Shown in pieces: positions 53,547 to 63,059 of a DNA stretch of 64,000 nucleotides. The stretch is taken from NCBI GenBank assembly GCA_000745135.1, contig JQNH01000001.1, positions 930,001-994,000 on the forward strand, given 5' to 3'. The notes beneath the pieces are model-generated. The model did no database searches and was not told the DNA's origin. It saw only the letters and a list, made by a program, of their open reading frames with translations. This stretch comes from Rhizobiales bacterium YIM 77505 (GTDB lineage Bacteria > Pseudomonadota > Alphaproteobacteria > Rhizobiales > Beijerinckiaceae). A program made the translations under genes and the position numbers. The number at the start of each line of letters is the position of its first letter. Position 1 is the stretch's first letter.

Positions 53547-54751
53547 CCGGCCGAAGGGGCGGCGACAAGAATCCCTCCCGTCAGAGGCAAGGGGCGGGCC
53601 CGCGAAGGGGTTCCGGCGAGGGCAAGCCGCTCCGGGGCGCCTCAGCGAAAGCTCCTGGTTCCACCATTTCGCGTCGTCGGAACAAAGGAGCGGACACGCC
53701 GGCGCACACCGTAACGCGCCGAGACTCCAAGGCGGCGGTGCAGGAGACGCTTGCCACCGGGGTGCAAACCCTCGTTGTCGCCGCGGATGAGGCGGGGATG
53801 CGGGTGGACCGCTTCCTCACGGCCCGTTTCCCGAAGCTGCCCTTCGCCCATGTCCAGCGCATCGTCCGGAAGGGCGAGCTTCGCGTCGACGGCAGGCGCG
53901 TCGAGCCGAGCCAGCGGCTCGACCCAGGCCAGAAGGTGCGAGTGCCGCCCCTGAAGCTCGAAGCGGAGAAGCCGGCGGCCCGCAGCGCCGCAAGAGAGCA
54001 GGACGACCGGGCCTTCCTCGCCTCCATCACCCTCTACGAGGACAAGGACCTTCTGATCCTCAACAAGCCTTTCGGTCTCGCCGTCCAGGGCGGCTCCGGC
54101 ACGACGCGCCATGTGGATGGGCTCTTGGAGGCTTTGCGGAACGGGCAGGGGGAGAAGCCACGCCTCGTGCACCGCCTCGACAAGGACACGGCCGGCTGCC
54201 TCGTCATTGCCAAGACGCGCTTCGCGGCTTCGGCCCTCGCCAAGTCTTTCCGTTCGCGCGCGACCCGCAAGATCTATTGGGCGCTCGTCGCCGGCGTGCC
54301 GCGGGTGCGGCAGGGGCGAATCTCCACCTACCTCGCCAAGGAGGAGGCAGGCGACGCCGATGCACGCATGCGCGTCGCCCGCCACGGCGACGAGGGCGCC
54401 AGCCACGCGCTCACCTATTACGCGGTCATCGACACTGCGGCCCAGAAGCTCGCCTGGCTATCGCTGAAACCTGTGACCGGGCGCACCCATCAGCTCCGCG
54501 CCCACGCGGCGCATATCGGCCATCCCATCATCGGCGACCCGAAATACTTCAACGTCGAGAACTGGGAACTGCCCGGCGGCCTTCAGAACCGGCTCCACCT
54601 CCTGGCCCGGCGGATCGTCATCCCTCACCCCCGGACAGGACGTCCGGTGGACGTGACGGCGCCCCTGCCGCCCCACATGCAGCAGAGCTTCAACCTCCTC
54701 GGCTTCGATACGAGCGCCTACGACCCGATCATCGAGGCGCCCGAGGAATAG
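53543..54751 (+). CDS. RluC/RluD family RNA pseudouridine synthase
   Basis: The ATG at 53543 overlaps the crcB stop and gives 402 residues. The first 80 residues are basic and disordered (RRGGDKNPSRQRQGAGPRRGSG). An S4 RNA-binding domain follows (MRVDRFLTARFPKLPFAHVQRIVRKGELRVDGRRV), then the catalytic domain with LILNKPFGLAVQGG, the nucleophile Asp in RLVHRLDKDTAGCLVIAK and KPVTGRTHQLRAHAAHIGHPIIGDPKY. RluC-type sites in 23S rRNA are likely, but RluD-like specificity cannot be excluded. Confidence 0.92.
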   Translation: MTGRRGGDKNPSRQRQGAGPRRGSGEGKPLRGASAKAPGSTISRRRNKGADTPAHTVTRRDSKAAVQETLATGVQTLVVAADEAGMRVDRFLTARFPKLPFAHVQRIVRKGELRVDGRRVEPSQRLDPGQKVRVPPLKLEAEKPAARSAAREQDDRAFLASITLYEDKDLLILNKPFGLAVQGGSGTTRHVDGLLEALRNGQGEKPRLVHRLDKDTAGCLVIAKTRFAASALAKSFRSRATRKIYWALVAGVPRVRQGRISTYLAKEEAGDADARMRVARHGDEGASHALTYYAVIDTAAQKLAWLSLKPVTGRTHQLRAHAAHIGHPIIGDPKYFNVENWELPGGLQNRLHLLARRIVIPHPRTGRPVDVTAPLPPHMQQSFNLLGFDTSAYDPIIEAPEE

Positions 54752-54887
54752 CGCGCCATCCCATTCCCGCGGCGAGGGAAGATCGCCGTTGCCTTCAAGG
54801 GGCGGCGGCGGGCGTTCTGTTGCCTCGATGCAACGCCCGCCGGGAGGGCATCATGGTAAACGCACCTTGAAGGTAACGGGGGCACCC

Positions 54888-55055
54888 ATGGACGAATACG
54901 AAGACCGTGTTCCAACGGCCGACACCACCGACGACGGCGAGTTCCGCTCCGAGCGGGAAGGCGAGCGTTCCGATGAGCGGGATCAGCCGCCGAGCGTCGA
55001 ACCTTATGATCCTTATTTTGGCCGCCAGCGCCGTGAACGCTATTCTTGGCAATGA
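54888..55055 (+). CDS. Small acidic hypothetical protein
   Basis: From ATG 54888 this ORF encodes 55 residues (MDEYEDRVPTADTTDDGEFRSEREGERSDERDQPPS, ending RRERYSWQ). It is highly charged and probably disordered. GGGGG lies six bases upstream. Its stop overlaps the ATG of the HAD phosphatase gene (ATGA). No family is recognised; coding status rests on the coupling and the ribosome-binding site. Confidence 0.45.
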   Translation: MDEYEDRVPTADTTDDGEFRSEREGERSDERDQPPSVEPYDPYFGRQRRERYSWQ

Positions 55056-55756
55056 GGGACGGGGAGGGTGGATCGCCCGCTAACGTGAAGCTTCTGATCT
55101 TCGACGTCGACGGGACGCTCGTCGACAGCCAGGACCTCATCGTCGCCGCCCAGCGGGAGACCTTTCTGGCGCATGGCCTCGAGCCGCCGAGCCGCGAGCG
55201 CTCCCTGTCGATCGTGGGCCTCTCGCTCATCCAGGCTTTCCGCGTCCTCCTGGGCGAAGACGGCCCGGTGGAGAGCTTGGCCGAGGGCTACAAGCAAGCC
55301 TTCCAGCGCCTGCGCGCCGATCCGGCCTATCACGAGCCGCTTTTTCCGGGAGCTGCGGAGCTCCTCACTGAGCTGTCGCGGCGCCGCGACGTGGTGCTCG
55401 GCATCGCCACCGGCAAATCGCGCCGGGGAGTGTCGCATCTCGTCGAACGCTACGGCTGGGAGCGCCTCTTCGCCACCATCCAGACGGCGGACGACGCGCC
55501 CTCAAAGCCGCATCCGGCCATGCTGGAGCTGGCCATGGCGGAGGTGGGGGTGGGCCCAGAGGACAGCATCATGATCGGCGATTCCACCTTCGACATGGCG
55601 ATGGCGCGCGCCGCGGGAGTTGGCGCCATTGGCGTGTCCTGGGGCTACCATCGTCCCGAGGCGCTCATGGCCACCGGGGCCGAGCATGTGGTCGGCTCCT
55701 ATGACGAGCTCAAGACGCATCTGGCCGGGACGGTGCTTCGTCGGCCGCTCGCGTAA
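55052..55756 (+). CDS. HAD superfamily hydrolase (phosphoglycolate phosphatase-like)
   Basis: This 234-residue protein has the four HAD motifs: nucleophile in LLIFDVDGTLVDSQ, Thr in LGIATGKSRRG, Lys in DDAPSKPHPAML and the acidic pair in IMIGDSTFDMAMARAAG. The cap domain lies at about 30-90. It would remove phosphate from a small phosphometabolite; Gph-type activity is the best guess. Adjacent to ATP12 and rluC-like genes, an arrangement I know from other alphaproteobacteria. Confidence 0.9.
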   Translation: MRDGEGGSPANVKLLIFDVDGTLVDSQDLIVAAQRETFLAHGLEPPSRERSLSIVGLSLIQAFRVLLGEDGPVESLAEGYKQAFQRLRADPAYHEPLFPGAAELLTELSRRRDVVLGIATGKSRRGVSHLVERYGWERLFATIQTADDAPSKPHPAMLELAMAEVGVGPEDSIMIGDSTFDMAMARAAGVGAIGVSWGYHRPEALMATGAEHVVGSYDELKTHLAGTVLRRPLA

Positions 55757-55777
55757 TCAGCCCCGGCGTCCTATTTG

Positions 55778-56581
55778 ATGCTGATGCGCGATAAACTCAC
55801 CCACGACTGGTTCCCGGCCCCCGACGAGCCCGTCCGCAACCCGATGAAGGCGGCGCAGGAGGCGATGCGCCCGCCACTTCCCAAACGCTTCTACCGCGAG
55901 GTCACGATCGGAGAGCGAGAGGGGATGTTCCAGCTCCTGCTCGACGGCCGCGCCGCCAAGACGCCGGCGAAGAATGCCCTGGCTGTGCCGACAGCGGCGC
56001 TGGGTGAACTCCTGGCGGAGGAATGGCGGGCGCAGGGGGAGACGATCAACCCTGCAAGCATGCCGGCGACGCGGATCGTCAATTCGGCCATTGACGGCGT
56101 TGCCCCCCATCGAGAGGCTGTGGTGTCGGACCTTGTCCGCTACGCCGGGTCTGACCTCGTCTGCTATCGGGCGGGCGAGCCTGTCCGGCTCGTCGAAGCG
56201 CAGGCGGCGGCGTGGGATCCGGTGGTCCACTGGGCCCGGAGCGCCCTGGGCGCCCATTTCGTTTTGAGCGAAGGGGTGATGCACGTGGCTCAGCCCCAGC
56301 CGGCCCTCGCCGCGGTGCAGGCGGCGGTCGAGCAGCAGGAGTCGGCTTTCCGCCTCGCGGCGCTCCACGTCATGACGACGCTCACCGGCTCCGTCTTGAT
56401 CGCCCTCGCTCACGCTGAGGGTGCTCTGACCGTGGACGAGGCATGGGCCGCCGCTCATGTGGACGAGCGCCATCAGGAGAGCCTGTGGGGCGAAGACGAG
56501 GAGGCCCTTGCCCGCAGAGCTGCTCGCGCGGCGGAGTTCTGGGCCGCCTCGCGCATCTATACCCTTGCCGTAGAAGGCTAA
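55778..56581 (+). CDS. ATP12 family F1-ATPase assembly chaperone
   Basis: This 267-residue protein resembles mitochondrial Atp12, which binds free F1 alpha subunits during ATP synthase assembly. Diagnostic stretches are KRFYREVTIGEREGMFQLLLDGRAAKTPAKNALAVP, AEEWRAQGETINPASMPATRIVNSAIDGV, RYAGSDLVCYRAGEPVRLVEAQAAAWDPV and HVDERHQESLWGEDEEA. Homologues are largely limited to alphaproteobacteria and mitochondria. The start may be ATG 55778 or 55787. The stop (TAA) overlaps the stop of pilZ on the other strand. Confidence 0.92.
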   Translation: MLMRDKLTHDWFPAPDEPVRNPMKAAQEAMRPPLPKRFYREVTIGEREGMFQLLLDGRAAKTPAKNALAVPTAALGELLAEEWRAQGETINPASMPATRIVNSAIDGVAPHREAVVSDLVRYAGSDLVCYRAGEPVRLVEAQAAAWDPVVHWARSALGAHFVLSEGVMHVAQPQPALAAVQAAVEQQESAFRLAALHVMTTLTGSVLIALAHAEGALTVDEAWAAAHVDERHQESLWGEDEEALARRAARAAEFWAASRIYTLAVEG

Positions 56582-56874
56582 ATCGCGTCGGCCAGAACCT
56601 TCGCTACGCGCGTCGCGAGGCGGCGAACGCTCCGGAAGCTGACGCCGATCTGCCGTCCTCGGCGCCAGCGCACTTCGACCCGACAGATCATGTGCCGGGC
56701 GGGCAGGTGCAATTCGAATTCGTTGGGAATGGCGAGGACGTCCGACAGGGCGAGCCTCGCCCCGTTTGCCGATAGATCCCGGACCGAGCATTCCGTCTCG
56801 AATCGGTTGGCGCCGTAGATGATCTTGCCGGCAAGGAAAGTCTTCTGCCGTTGAGTGGTCCGTCTGTCGTCCAT
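56578..56874 (-). CDS. PilZ domain protein
   Basis: This 98-residue single-domain protein has the two cyclic-di-GMP-binding motifs, RxxxR (RTTQR at 5-9) and DxSxxG (DLSANG at 33-38). It is likely to bind cyclic-di-GMP and act on a partner protein. The ATG at 56874 is the plausible start; a longer frame upstream is unconserved. Its partner is not evident nearby. The GGDEF/EAL protein of this window is 30 kb away. Confidence 0.88.
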   Translation of the reverse strand: MDDRRTTQRQKTFLAGKIIYGANRFETECSVRDLSANGARLALSDVLAIPNEFELHLPARHMICRVEVRWRRGRQIGVSFRSVRRLATRVAKVLADAI

Positions 56875-57115
56875 AAGCTGCGCCTCCCGGCTGAGTGGCA
56901 ACAGCATTCTTAGGCCGACACTTCGTAAGCCTGCGTTCACGACGCTGATCGGATTGAGCTTAGTTTGAACGACAATTGTCAGCGGTCCGCCAAGGCTTGC
57001 GGCGCACCCTCTCTCCCACGCCGCGTTGCGCCTGCCCTGGTCGCGACGACGCGTTTCCTCCATCTTGCGGCCCATGCTAAGGCGTGATCGACGAACTGCC
57101 GGGATGTGAGGCGCG

Positions 57116-58648
57116 ATGAAGGATATCTTGGAGCGGTTGGAGGAACGGCGGGCCAAGGCTCGGCTCGGAGGCGGCGTCCAGCGCATCGAGGCGCAGCACA
57201 AGCGGGGGAAACTCACCGCCCGCGAGCGCATCGATCTTCTCCTGGACCAAGGCTCCTTCGAGGAGTTCGACATGTTCGTGCAGCACCGTAGCACGGACTT
57301 CGGCATGGCCGAGACCAAGATCCCCGGCGACGGTGTCGTGACCGGCTGGGGCACCATCAATGGCCGCAAGGTCTTCGTCTTTTCCAAGGACTTCACTGTC
57401 TTCGGGGGCTCCCTGTCGGAGGCCCATGCCCAGAAGATCACCAAGATCCAGGATATGGCGCTCAAGGCCCGCGCGCCGATCATCGGCCTGTTCGACGCCG
57501 GCGGAGCGCGCATCCAGGAGGGTGTGGCCGCGCTCGGCGGCTATGGCGAGGTGTTCAAGCGCAATGTGATCGCCTCGGGGGTCATCCCCCAGATTTCGGT
57601 GATCATGGGTCCATGCGCCGGCGGCGACGTCTACTCGCCGGCGATGACCGACTTCATCTTCATGGTCCGGGACACGAGCTACATGTTCGTCACCGGTCCG
57701 GACGTCGTGAAGACCGTCACGAACGAGATCGTCACGGCTGAGGAACTCGGGGGCGCCAAGGTCCACACCACCAAATCCTCGATTGCCGACGGAGCCTACG
57801 ACAACGACGTCGAGGCGCTGCTCCAGATCCGTCGTCTCATGGACTTCCTGCCGTCGAACAATACGGAAGGCGTGCCCGAATGGCCCTCCTTCGACGATCC
57901 GTCCCGGGTCGACATGAGCCTCGACACGCTCATCCCCGACAGCCCCAACAAGCCCTATGACATGAAGGAGCTGATCCTGAAGGTCGTCGACGAGGGTGAC
58001 TTCTTCGAGATCCAGGAGGCCTTCGCCAGGAACATCATCACGGGGTTCGGGCGCATCGAGGGCCGCACGGTCGGCATCGTGGCGAACCAGCCCATGGTGC
58101 TCGCCGGCGTGCTCGATGCCGACGCCTCGCGCAAGGGCGCGCGCTTCGTGCGCTTCTGCGATGCCTTCGGCATCCCCATCGTCACCTTCGAGGACGTGCC
58201 GGGCTTCCTGCCGGGCACGGCCCAGGAATATGGCGGGCTCATCAAGCATGGGGCGAAGCTCCTCTTCGCCTATTCCGAGGCGACAGTGCCGCTCGTCACC
58301 GTGATCACGCGCAAGGCGTTCGGCGGCGCCTATGACGTCATGGCCTCGAAGCATGTGGGCGGCGACGTGAACTACGCCTGGCCCACGGCGCAGATCGCAG
58401 TGATGGGCGCCAAGGGGGCGGTCGAGATCATCTTCCGCCAGGACTTGAACGATCCGGACAAGATCGCGGCCCGCACCAAGGAGTATGAGGACCGCTTCAT
58501 GTCGCCCTTCGTCGCTGCCGAGCGGGGCTACATTGACGAGGTCATCATGCCCCACTCCACGCGCCGGCGGATCGCCCGGGCGCTCGCCATGCTGCGAACG
58601 AAGAAGGTCGAGCAGCCCTGGAAGAAGCACGACAACATTCCCCTGTGA
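57116..58648 (+). CDS. pccB: Propionyl-CoA carboxylase beta subunit (carboxyltransferase)
   Basis: The 510-residue carboxyltransferase moves CO2 from biotin to propionyl-CoA, giving methylmalonyl-CoA. Marks: [149 protein letters not shown] and [10 protein letters not shown]. The alpha subunit gene lies 1.2 kb downstream, after two small genes. The best match is the propionyl-CoA type, though acetyl-CoA use is possible. Confidence 0.95.
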   Translation: MKDILERLEERRAKARLGGGVQRIEAQHKRGKLTARERIDLLLDQGSFEEFDMFVQHRSTDFGMAETKIPGDGVVTGWGTINGRKVFVFSKDFTVFGGSLSEAHAQKITKIQDMALKARAPIIGLFDAGGARIQEGVAALGGYGEVFKRNVIASGVIPQISVIMGPCAGGDVYSPAMTDFIFMVRDTSYMFVTGPDVVKTVTNEIVTAEELGGAKVHTTKSSIADGAYDNDVEALLQIRRLMDFLPSNNTEGVPEWPSFDDPSRVDMSLDTLIPDSPNKPYDMKELILKVVDEGDFFEIQEAFARNIITGFGRIEGRTVGIVANQPMVLAGVLDADASRKGARFVRFCDAFGIPIVTFEDVPGFLPGTAQEYGGLIKHGAKLLFAYSEATVPLVTVITRKAFGGAYDVMASKHVGGDVNYAWPTAQIAVMGAKGAVEIIFRQDLNDPDKIAARTKEYEDRFMSPFVAAERGYIDEVIMPHSTRRRIARALAMLRTKKVEQPWKKHDNIPL

Positions 58649-58965
58649 GACGCGCTCTCCTGCTCGCGTCCCTCGTGCCGGTCGCCGGCGCGCTGTCGCT
58701 CGCGGGCCTTGCGACGGGCGCCGCCGGGCAGGAGGCGCCCACCACCGGGGGCCTCCCTCCGATCACCGTCCGTCCGTCCGGCGTCGACGAGGAGGACGAG
58801 GCGCGCCGGCGCGAGGAGTGGCTCGAGCGGCGGCTGCGGCAGACCGAGTTCCTGTTCCGCTCCATCTGCACCCATTGCAGCCCCGACGGGCGGCAGCCGC
58901 CGGCGGCGACGGCAAACCCCTACGGGGCCTTGCGGACAAGGCCGCCGGAGCCTGTTGGCCAATAA
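58645..58965 (+). CDS. Small exported protein overlapping pccB
   Basis: The GTG start overlaps the pccB TGA (GTGA). The 106-residue product has a signal sequence ([28 protein letters not shown]), a charged helix ([25 protein letters not shown]) and two Cys in [12 protein letters not shown]-x2-C pair may bind metal. No family is recognised. Its coupling to pccB is structural, not an indication of shared function. Confidence 0.6.
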   Translation: MRRALLLASLVPVAGALSLAGLATGAAGQEAPTTGGLPPITVRPSGVDEEDEARRREEWLERRLRQTEFLFRSICTHCSPDGRQPPAATANPYGALRTRPPEPVGQ

Positions 58966-59321
58966 GCATATCGGAGCAGACGCGCCTTCAGGCGCGCCTT
59001 GCGCGCGAGCCGGCGAGCACGGTCCAGGCTCTCCGACAAACTTCGTGCCGCTGCGGGACGCGGCGGGTTCAAGGCCGCGTCGCGGTGTCGGCGCAGTTCA
59101 CCTTCGCCGGCGACTGCGACGGGATGGAAAACTATGTCCCGTCTGGCCAAGGTCGCGCCCATCCTCGATCAATCTTCACGCAACCACGCCGGCTAAACCC
59201 CGCTTAACCTGAATGCGGATTCAGATTTTCGCGTTAACTTGTGACAAGGCCTCCTTGCGCGAAGGTTGATCAGGGACAGGAAAAACCGGCTCAAAAGCAA
59301 AGGCCGGGGAGGCGTCAACAG
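58966..59321. other. Intergenic region of 356 bp between two small genes in the pcc cluster
   Basis: No gene is seen. It holds a perfect hairpin at 59057-59081 (GACGCGGC, nine-base loop, GCCGCGTC), a GANTC methylation site (59218) with TTAA boxes at 59204 and 59234, and a strong GGGGAGG ribosome-binding site (59306-59312) for the next gene. The last 120 bp are more A+T-rich and could hold a promoter for that gene and pccA. Confidence 0.5.
59057..59081 (+). other. Perfect 8-bp stem hairpin downstream of the pccB tail gene
   Basis: GACGCGGC (57-64) and GCCGCGTC (74-81) with a nine-base loop. No T run follows, so intrinsic termination is uncertain. Confidence 0.4.
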
Positions 59322-59765
59322 ATGAGCAAGAATTCGCTGAAGGCTTTCGTGAACCGCGTTCTGGAGGAGAGCCGTCTGACGGGAAACGACGTTCGGGAAC
59401 TTTCGCGAGAGGTCTTTCCCTTCGGTATCACCTGCCGGGAAGAGGCCGATATCCTGATCGCCCTCGACCGTGCGGTCGCCACGGCCGATCCGGCCTGGAG
59501 CTGTTACCTCGTCGCGGCGCTCGTCGAGTTTGCGGTGTGGACCTCGCGGCCGACGGGGCGGATCGACCAGGAGACGGCGCGCTGGCTCACCAGCTCGCTC
59601 TCGGCGGGCACAGGCCCGACGGAGACCGCCCTTCGGGCCGCCTTCGAGATCGTCAAGGAGGCGCACGAGGCGGACGAGGCGCTGCTCGCCTTCCTCATGC
59701 GCCATGGGCATCGCCGTTGCGAGGCTGAGCCGGCCGCCGAGCGGCTGCCGAACTTGGCCGCCTGA
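59322..59765 (+). CDS. Conserved hypothetical protein in the pcc cluster
   Basis: The ATG at 59322 has GGGGAGG nine bases upstream and gives 147 residues (MSKNSLKAFVNRVLEESRLTGNDVRELSREVFPFGI). The body is helical: CREEADILIALDRAVATADPAWSCYLVAALVEFAVWTSRPTGRIDQETARWL. I recall similar sequences from other Hyphomicrobiales but no named domain. It lies between pccB and pccA, 128 bp before the latter. Confidence 0.6.
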   Translation: MSKNSLKAFVNRVLEESRLTGNDVRELSREVFPFGITCREEADILIALDRAVATADPAWSCYLVAALVEFAVWTSRPTGRIDQETARWLTSSLSAGTGPTETALRAAFEIVKEAHEADEALLAFLMRHGHRRCEAEPAAERLPNLAA

Positions 59766-59893
59766 AACGGCCCTTTTCGCCGAAAGGCCATGACGGCCCC
59801 GCTTCCCGAACGCTGCACCATGCAGTAACGGGAGGGCGGGGCCCAGCTGTCTGAGGGGCCCCGAACGCCGCAAGGCGCAGCGTTTGAGGGCTC

Positions 59894-61897
59894 ATGTTCG
59901 ACAAGATTCTCATCGCCAATCGCGGCGAGATCGCCTGCCGCATCATCAAGACCGCCCGCCGCCTAGGCATCAAGACGGTGGCGGTGTTCTCGGACGCCGA
60001 CCGGGACGCGCTCCATGTGGAAATGGCCGATGAGGCAGTCCATCTGGGACCGGCGCCCGCCGCCCAGTCCTACCTCGTCATCGACAAGATCGTCGCCGCC
60101 TGCCGGCAGACGGGTGCTCAAGCCGTTCATCCGGGATACGGCTTCCTCTCGGAGCGGGAGGCCTTTCCGCAGGCGCTCGAGGCGGCCGGGATCGTCTTCA
60201 TCGGGCCGAACCCCCGCGCCATCGCCGCCATGGGCGACAAGATCGAATCCAAAAAGGCGGCTGCCGCCGCGAAGGTATCGACCGTGCCGGGCTTTCTTGG
60301 CATTATCGAGAGTCCCGACCATGCGGTCAGGATCGCCGAGGAGATCGGCTACCCGGTGATGATCAAGGCCTCGGCGGGCGGCGGCGGCAAAGGCATGCGC
60401 ATCGCCCATTCCGCGGCCGAGGTGGCGGAAGGCTTCGCCAGGGCGCGCTCGGAGGCGGCGTCCTCCTTCGGCGACGACCGGGTCTTCGTCGAGAAGTTCA
60501 TCACCGACCCCCGCCACATCGAGATCCAAGTGCTCGGCGACAAGCACGGCAACGTCATCTATCTCGGGGAGCGGGAGTGCTCCATCCAGCGTCGCAACCA
60601 GAAGGTGGTCGAGGAGGCGCCCTCGCCCCTTCTCGACGAGGCGACCCGCCGCAAGATGGGGGAGCAGGCCGTCGCCCTGGCCAAGGCCGTCCACTACGAC
60701 TCGGCCGGCACCGTGGAGTTCGTCGCCGGCCAGGACCGCTCCTTCTATTTCCTTGAGATGAACACCCGGCTCCAGGTCGAGCATCCGGTGACCGAGATGG
60801 TGACCGGCATCGACCTTGTGGAGGAGATGATCCGGATCGCGGCCGGCGAGAAGCTGCGTTTCACGCAGGACGATGTGCGCCTCAACGGCTGGGCCATCGA
60901 GAGCCGCATCTATGCAGAGGATCCGACCCGGAATTTCCTGCCCTCGACGGGGCGCCTCATCACCTATCGCCCGCCGCCGGAGGGCGGCACGGACGGGGCA
61001 ACCGTCCGCAACGACACGGGTGTGACGGAAGGGGGCGAGATCTCGATCTACTACGATCCGATGATCGCCAAGCTCGTGACTCACGCGGCAACGCGCGAGC
61101 AGGCGATCGAGGCGCAGGCGAAGGCCCTCGACGCCTTCGCCATCGACGGCATCCGCCACAACATCCCCTTCCTTTCGGCGCTCATGCAGCATCCGCGCTG
61201 GCGCGCAGGGCGCCTGTCGACCGGCTTCATCGCCGAGGAGTTCCCCGACGGCTTCAAGCCGCCGCGGCCGGAAGGCGAGGTCGCGCGGCGCCTGGTGGCG
61301 GTGGCCGCCGCCATCGACCACCAACTGAACGAGCGCAAGCGGCGGATCTCAGGCCAGATGCGCGACCCCGGCTTCGTGCGCTTCGATCGCGCCCGCATTG
61401 TGCTGCTCGGCCAGGAGCGCCACGAGGTGGTGGTCGAGACCATCGACGGGGGAGCGGCCATCGCCTTCAAGGACGGCACACACTGGCCCGTCGAATCCTC
61501 CTGGCGGCCGGGCGAGCCCGTGTGGACCGGACAGGTCGGGGGCATGAGCATCGCCGTCCAGGTCCGCCCGATCCTGAATGGGATGCATCTCGCCCATGCC
61601 GGCGCATCCGCCGAGGCGCGGGTCTATACGCACCGGGAGGCGGAGCTTGCCGCCCTGATGCCCGAGAAGAGCTCGGCCGGGGCAGGCAAGCAGCTCCTCT
61701 GTCCCATGCCGGGCCTCGTGAAGGCGATCCATGTGCGGCCCGGGCAGGAGGTGAAAGCCGGCGAAGCCCTCGCCATCGTCGAAGCCATGAAGATGGAGAA
61801 CGTCCTGCGGGCGGAGCGCGACGCCACCATCGCCAAGGTCGTCGCCAAGGAAGGGGACAGCCTTGCGGTCGATGCCGTGATCCTCGAGTTCGCGTAG
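59894..61897 (+). CDS. pccA: Propionyl-CoA carboxylase alpha subunit (biotin carboxylase + biotin carrier)
   Basis: This 667-residue protein carboxylates its biotin with ATP and bicarbonate. The biotin carboxylase half starts FDKILIANRGEIACRIIKTARRLGI and has KASAGGGGKGMRIA (ATP), ECSIQRRNQKVVEEAPSP and MNTRLQVEHPVTEMVTGIDLVEEMI. A PCC-type BT domain connects to the biotin carrier, where the biotinyl Lys lies in AIVEAMKMENVLRAERD (about 634). It works with PccB in propionate and odd-chain or branched-chain catabolism. No methylmalonyl-CoA epimerase or mutase is present here. Confidence 0.95.
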   Translation: MFDKILIANRGEIACRIIKTARRLGIKTVAVFSDADRDALHVEMADEAVHLGPAPAAQSYLVIDKIVAACRQTGAQAVHPGYGFLSEREAFPQALEAAGIVFIGPNPRAIAAMGDKIESKKAAAAAKVSTVPGFLGIIESPDHAVRIAEEIGYPVMIKASAGGGGKGMRIAHSAAEVAEGFARARSEAASSFGDDRVFVEKFITDPRHIEIQVLGDKHGNVIYLGERECSIQRRNQKVVEEAPSPLLDEATRRKMGEQAVALAKAVHYDSAGTVEFVAGQDRSFYFLEMNTRLQVEHPVTEMVTGIDLVEEMIRIAAGEKLRFTQDDVRLNGWAIESRIYAEDPTRNFLPSTGRLITYRPPPEGGTDGATVRNDTGVTEGGEISIYYDPMIAKLVTHAATREQAIEAQAKALDAFAIDGIRHNIPFLSALMQHPRWRAGRLSTGFIAEEFPDGFKPPRPEGEVARRLVAVAAAIDHQLNERKRRISGQMRDPGFVRFDRARIVLLGQERHEVVVETIDGGAAIAFKDGTHWPVESSWRPGEPVWTGQVGGMSIAVQVRPILNGMHLAHAGASAEARVYTHREAELAALMPEKSSAGAGKQLLCPMPGLVKAIHVRPGQEVKAGEALAIVEAMKMENVLRAERDATIAKVVAKEGDSLAVDAVILEFA

Positions 61898-61955
61898 TGT
61901 GCGGGTGAGGGGAGAGAGCTCCGAAGGCGGCGCGGGAGACGTGAGACGCTGAGCC

Positions 61956-62426
61956 ATGCCTCTCTACTTCGCCTACGGCTCCAACATGGATCGGGCTGCC
62001 ATGGCCGAGCGCTGTCCCCAGTCGCGGCCGCTTGGGGTGGCGCGGCTCGCCCGTCATCGCATCGTCATTGCGCGCGAAGGCTACGCGTCTGTGGTGCGCG
62101 ACCCGCGCCGGTCGGTGTGGGGTTTTCTGTGGGATCTTGCGCTGGCCGACATGCCGGCCCTGGATCGCTATGAGAGCGTGGCGAGCCGCCTTTACGTCAA
62201 GATGAACCAGCCGGTGATTACCGATCATGGGCCGAGACGCGCTCTTGTCTATGTCGCGCGAACGGCGGGGCTCGGATGGCCCCGGCCCGGCTACCTCGAA
62301 AGCGTTGTGGCCGCCGCTGCCGCTGCCGGGCTGCCCGACCCCTATCTTGCCGAGCTTCGCGCGCTTGCGCCGAGCCCGGGCGGCGTGCGCGCCGCCCCGG
62401 CGACGTTCCGGACGTCGGGCGCATAA
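61956..62426 (+). CDS. Gamma-glutamylcyclotransferase-like protein
   Basis: This 156-residue protein starts MPLYFAYGSNMDRAAMAERCP; YGSN is the signature of the GGCT fold, and MPALDRYESVASRLYVK holds the expected acidic residue region. Some members degrade gamma-glutamyl dipeptides or glutathione; others are not characterised. It lies 58 bp after pccA. Confidence 0.82.
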   Translation: MPLYFAYGSNMDRAAMAERCPQSRPLGVARLARHRIVIAREGYASVVRDPRRSVWGFLWDLALADMPALDRYESVASRLYVKMNQPVITDHGPRRALVYVARTAGLGWPRPGYLESVVAAAAAAGLPDPYLAELRALAPSPGGVRAAPATFRTSGA

Positions 62427-62579
62427 AGCCGCGCGGAGCGGCGCCTCAATCCTCAAAAGACGAGGCAGGTCAGGATGTTGCCGCCGCCGTGCGCAAGCTT
62501 TGCAACTATCGCCTCAAGGTCACGTTGAATCCGGGCGGCGCTCGGCTGCGCCTGAACAACGTCAGTGAGGTGCGTACCC

Positions 62580-63029
62580 ATGAAGTCTTCCGCTGTCAGC
62601 GACAAACACGAAGCCCTCCTCAGGCCCGATGCCGAAGCCGTCCAGGAGCCCGGGAAGCGATCTTCGGCCTGGCGCAACTATGGCTATGCCTGGGTGACCG
62701 CCGCCTTTTTCCTGCTCTCGCTTGTGGGACATTGGCTCTTCGGCTGGTTCGCCTTCGCGAGCGAGCAACAGGCGCACGGCCAGCCGATCGAGGTGTCGCA
62801 GTACCTCATCCAGATGACCCGCGACACGCTGGAGAATTGGCAATCGGAGTTTCTGCAGCTCCTGTGGCAGGTGGGAGGTCTCGCCCTCCTCCTGTATGTC
62901 GGCTCTCCCCAGTCCAAGGAAGGGGATGATCGCAAGGAGGCGAAGCTTGACGCCATCCTGCGCCGGCTCGATCCGGAGGGCGGTCAGCGCCTCATCGCAG
63001 AGCTTGATCACCGCTATCCGAGACGATGA
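62580..63029 (+). CDS. DUF6766 family membrane protein
   Basis: From ATG 62580 the protein has 149 residues with two membrane segments: YGYAWVTAAFFLLSLVGHWLFGWFAFA and QSEFLQLLWQVGGLALLLYVG. The conserved GSPQSKEG motif follows the second. A charged helix (RKEAKLDAILRRLDPEGGQRLIAELDH) completes it. Function unknown. GAGG lies nine bases upstream. Confidence 0.75.
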   Translation: MKSSAVSDKHEALLRPDAEAVQEPGKRSSAWRNYGYAWVTAAFFLLSLVGHWLFGWFAFASEQQAHGQPIEVSQYLIQMTRDTLENWQSEFLQLLWQVGGLALLLYVGSPQSKEGDDRKEAKLDAILRRLDPEGGQRLIAELDHRYPRR

Positions 63030-63059
63030 CATCGCGCGTGCCGACGCCGGATCCGAATC

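Noticed and set aside
59057-59081. Possible tRNA T-arm (GGGTTCAAG)
   Set aside because: The T-stem pairing register does not fit and no acceptor stem, D-arm or anticodon arm surrounds it; it is a simple inverted repeat.
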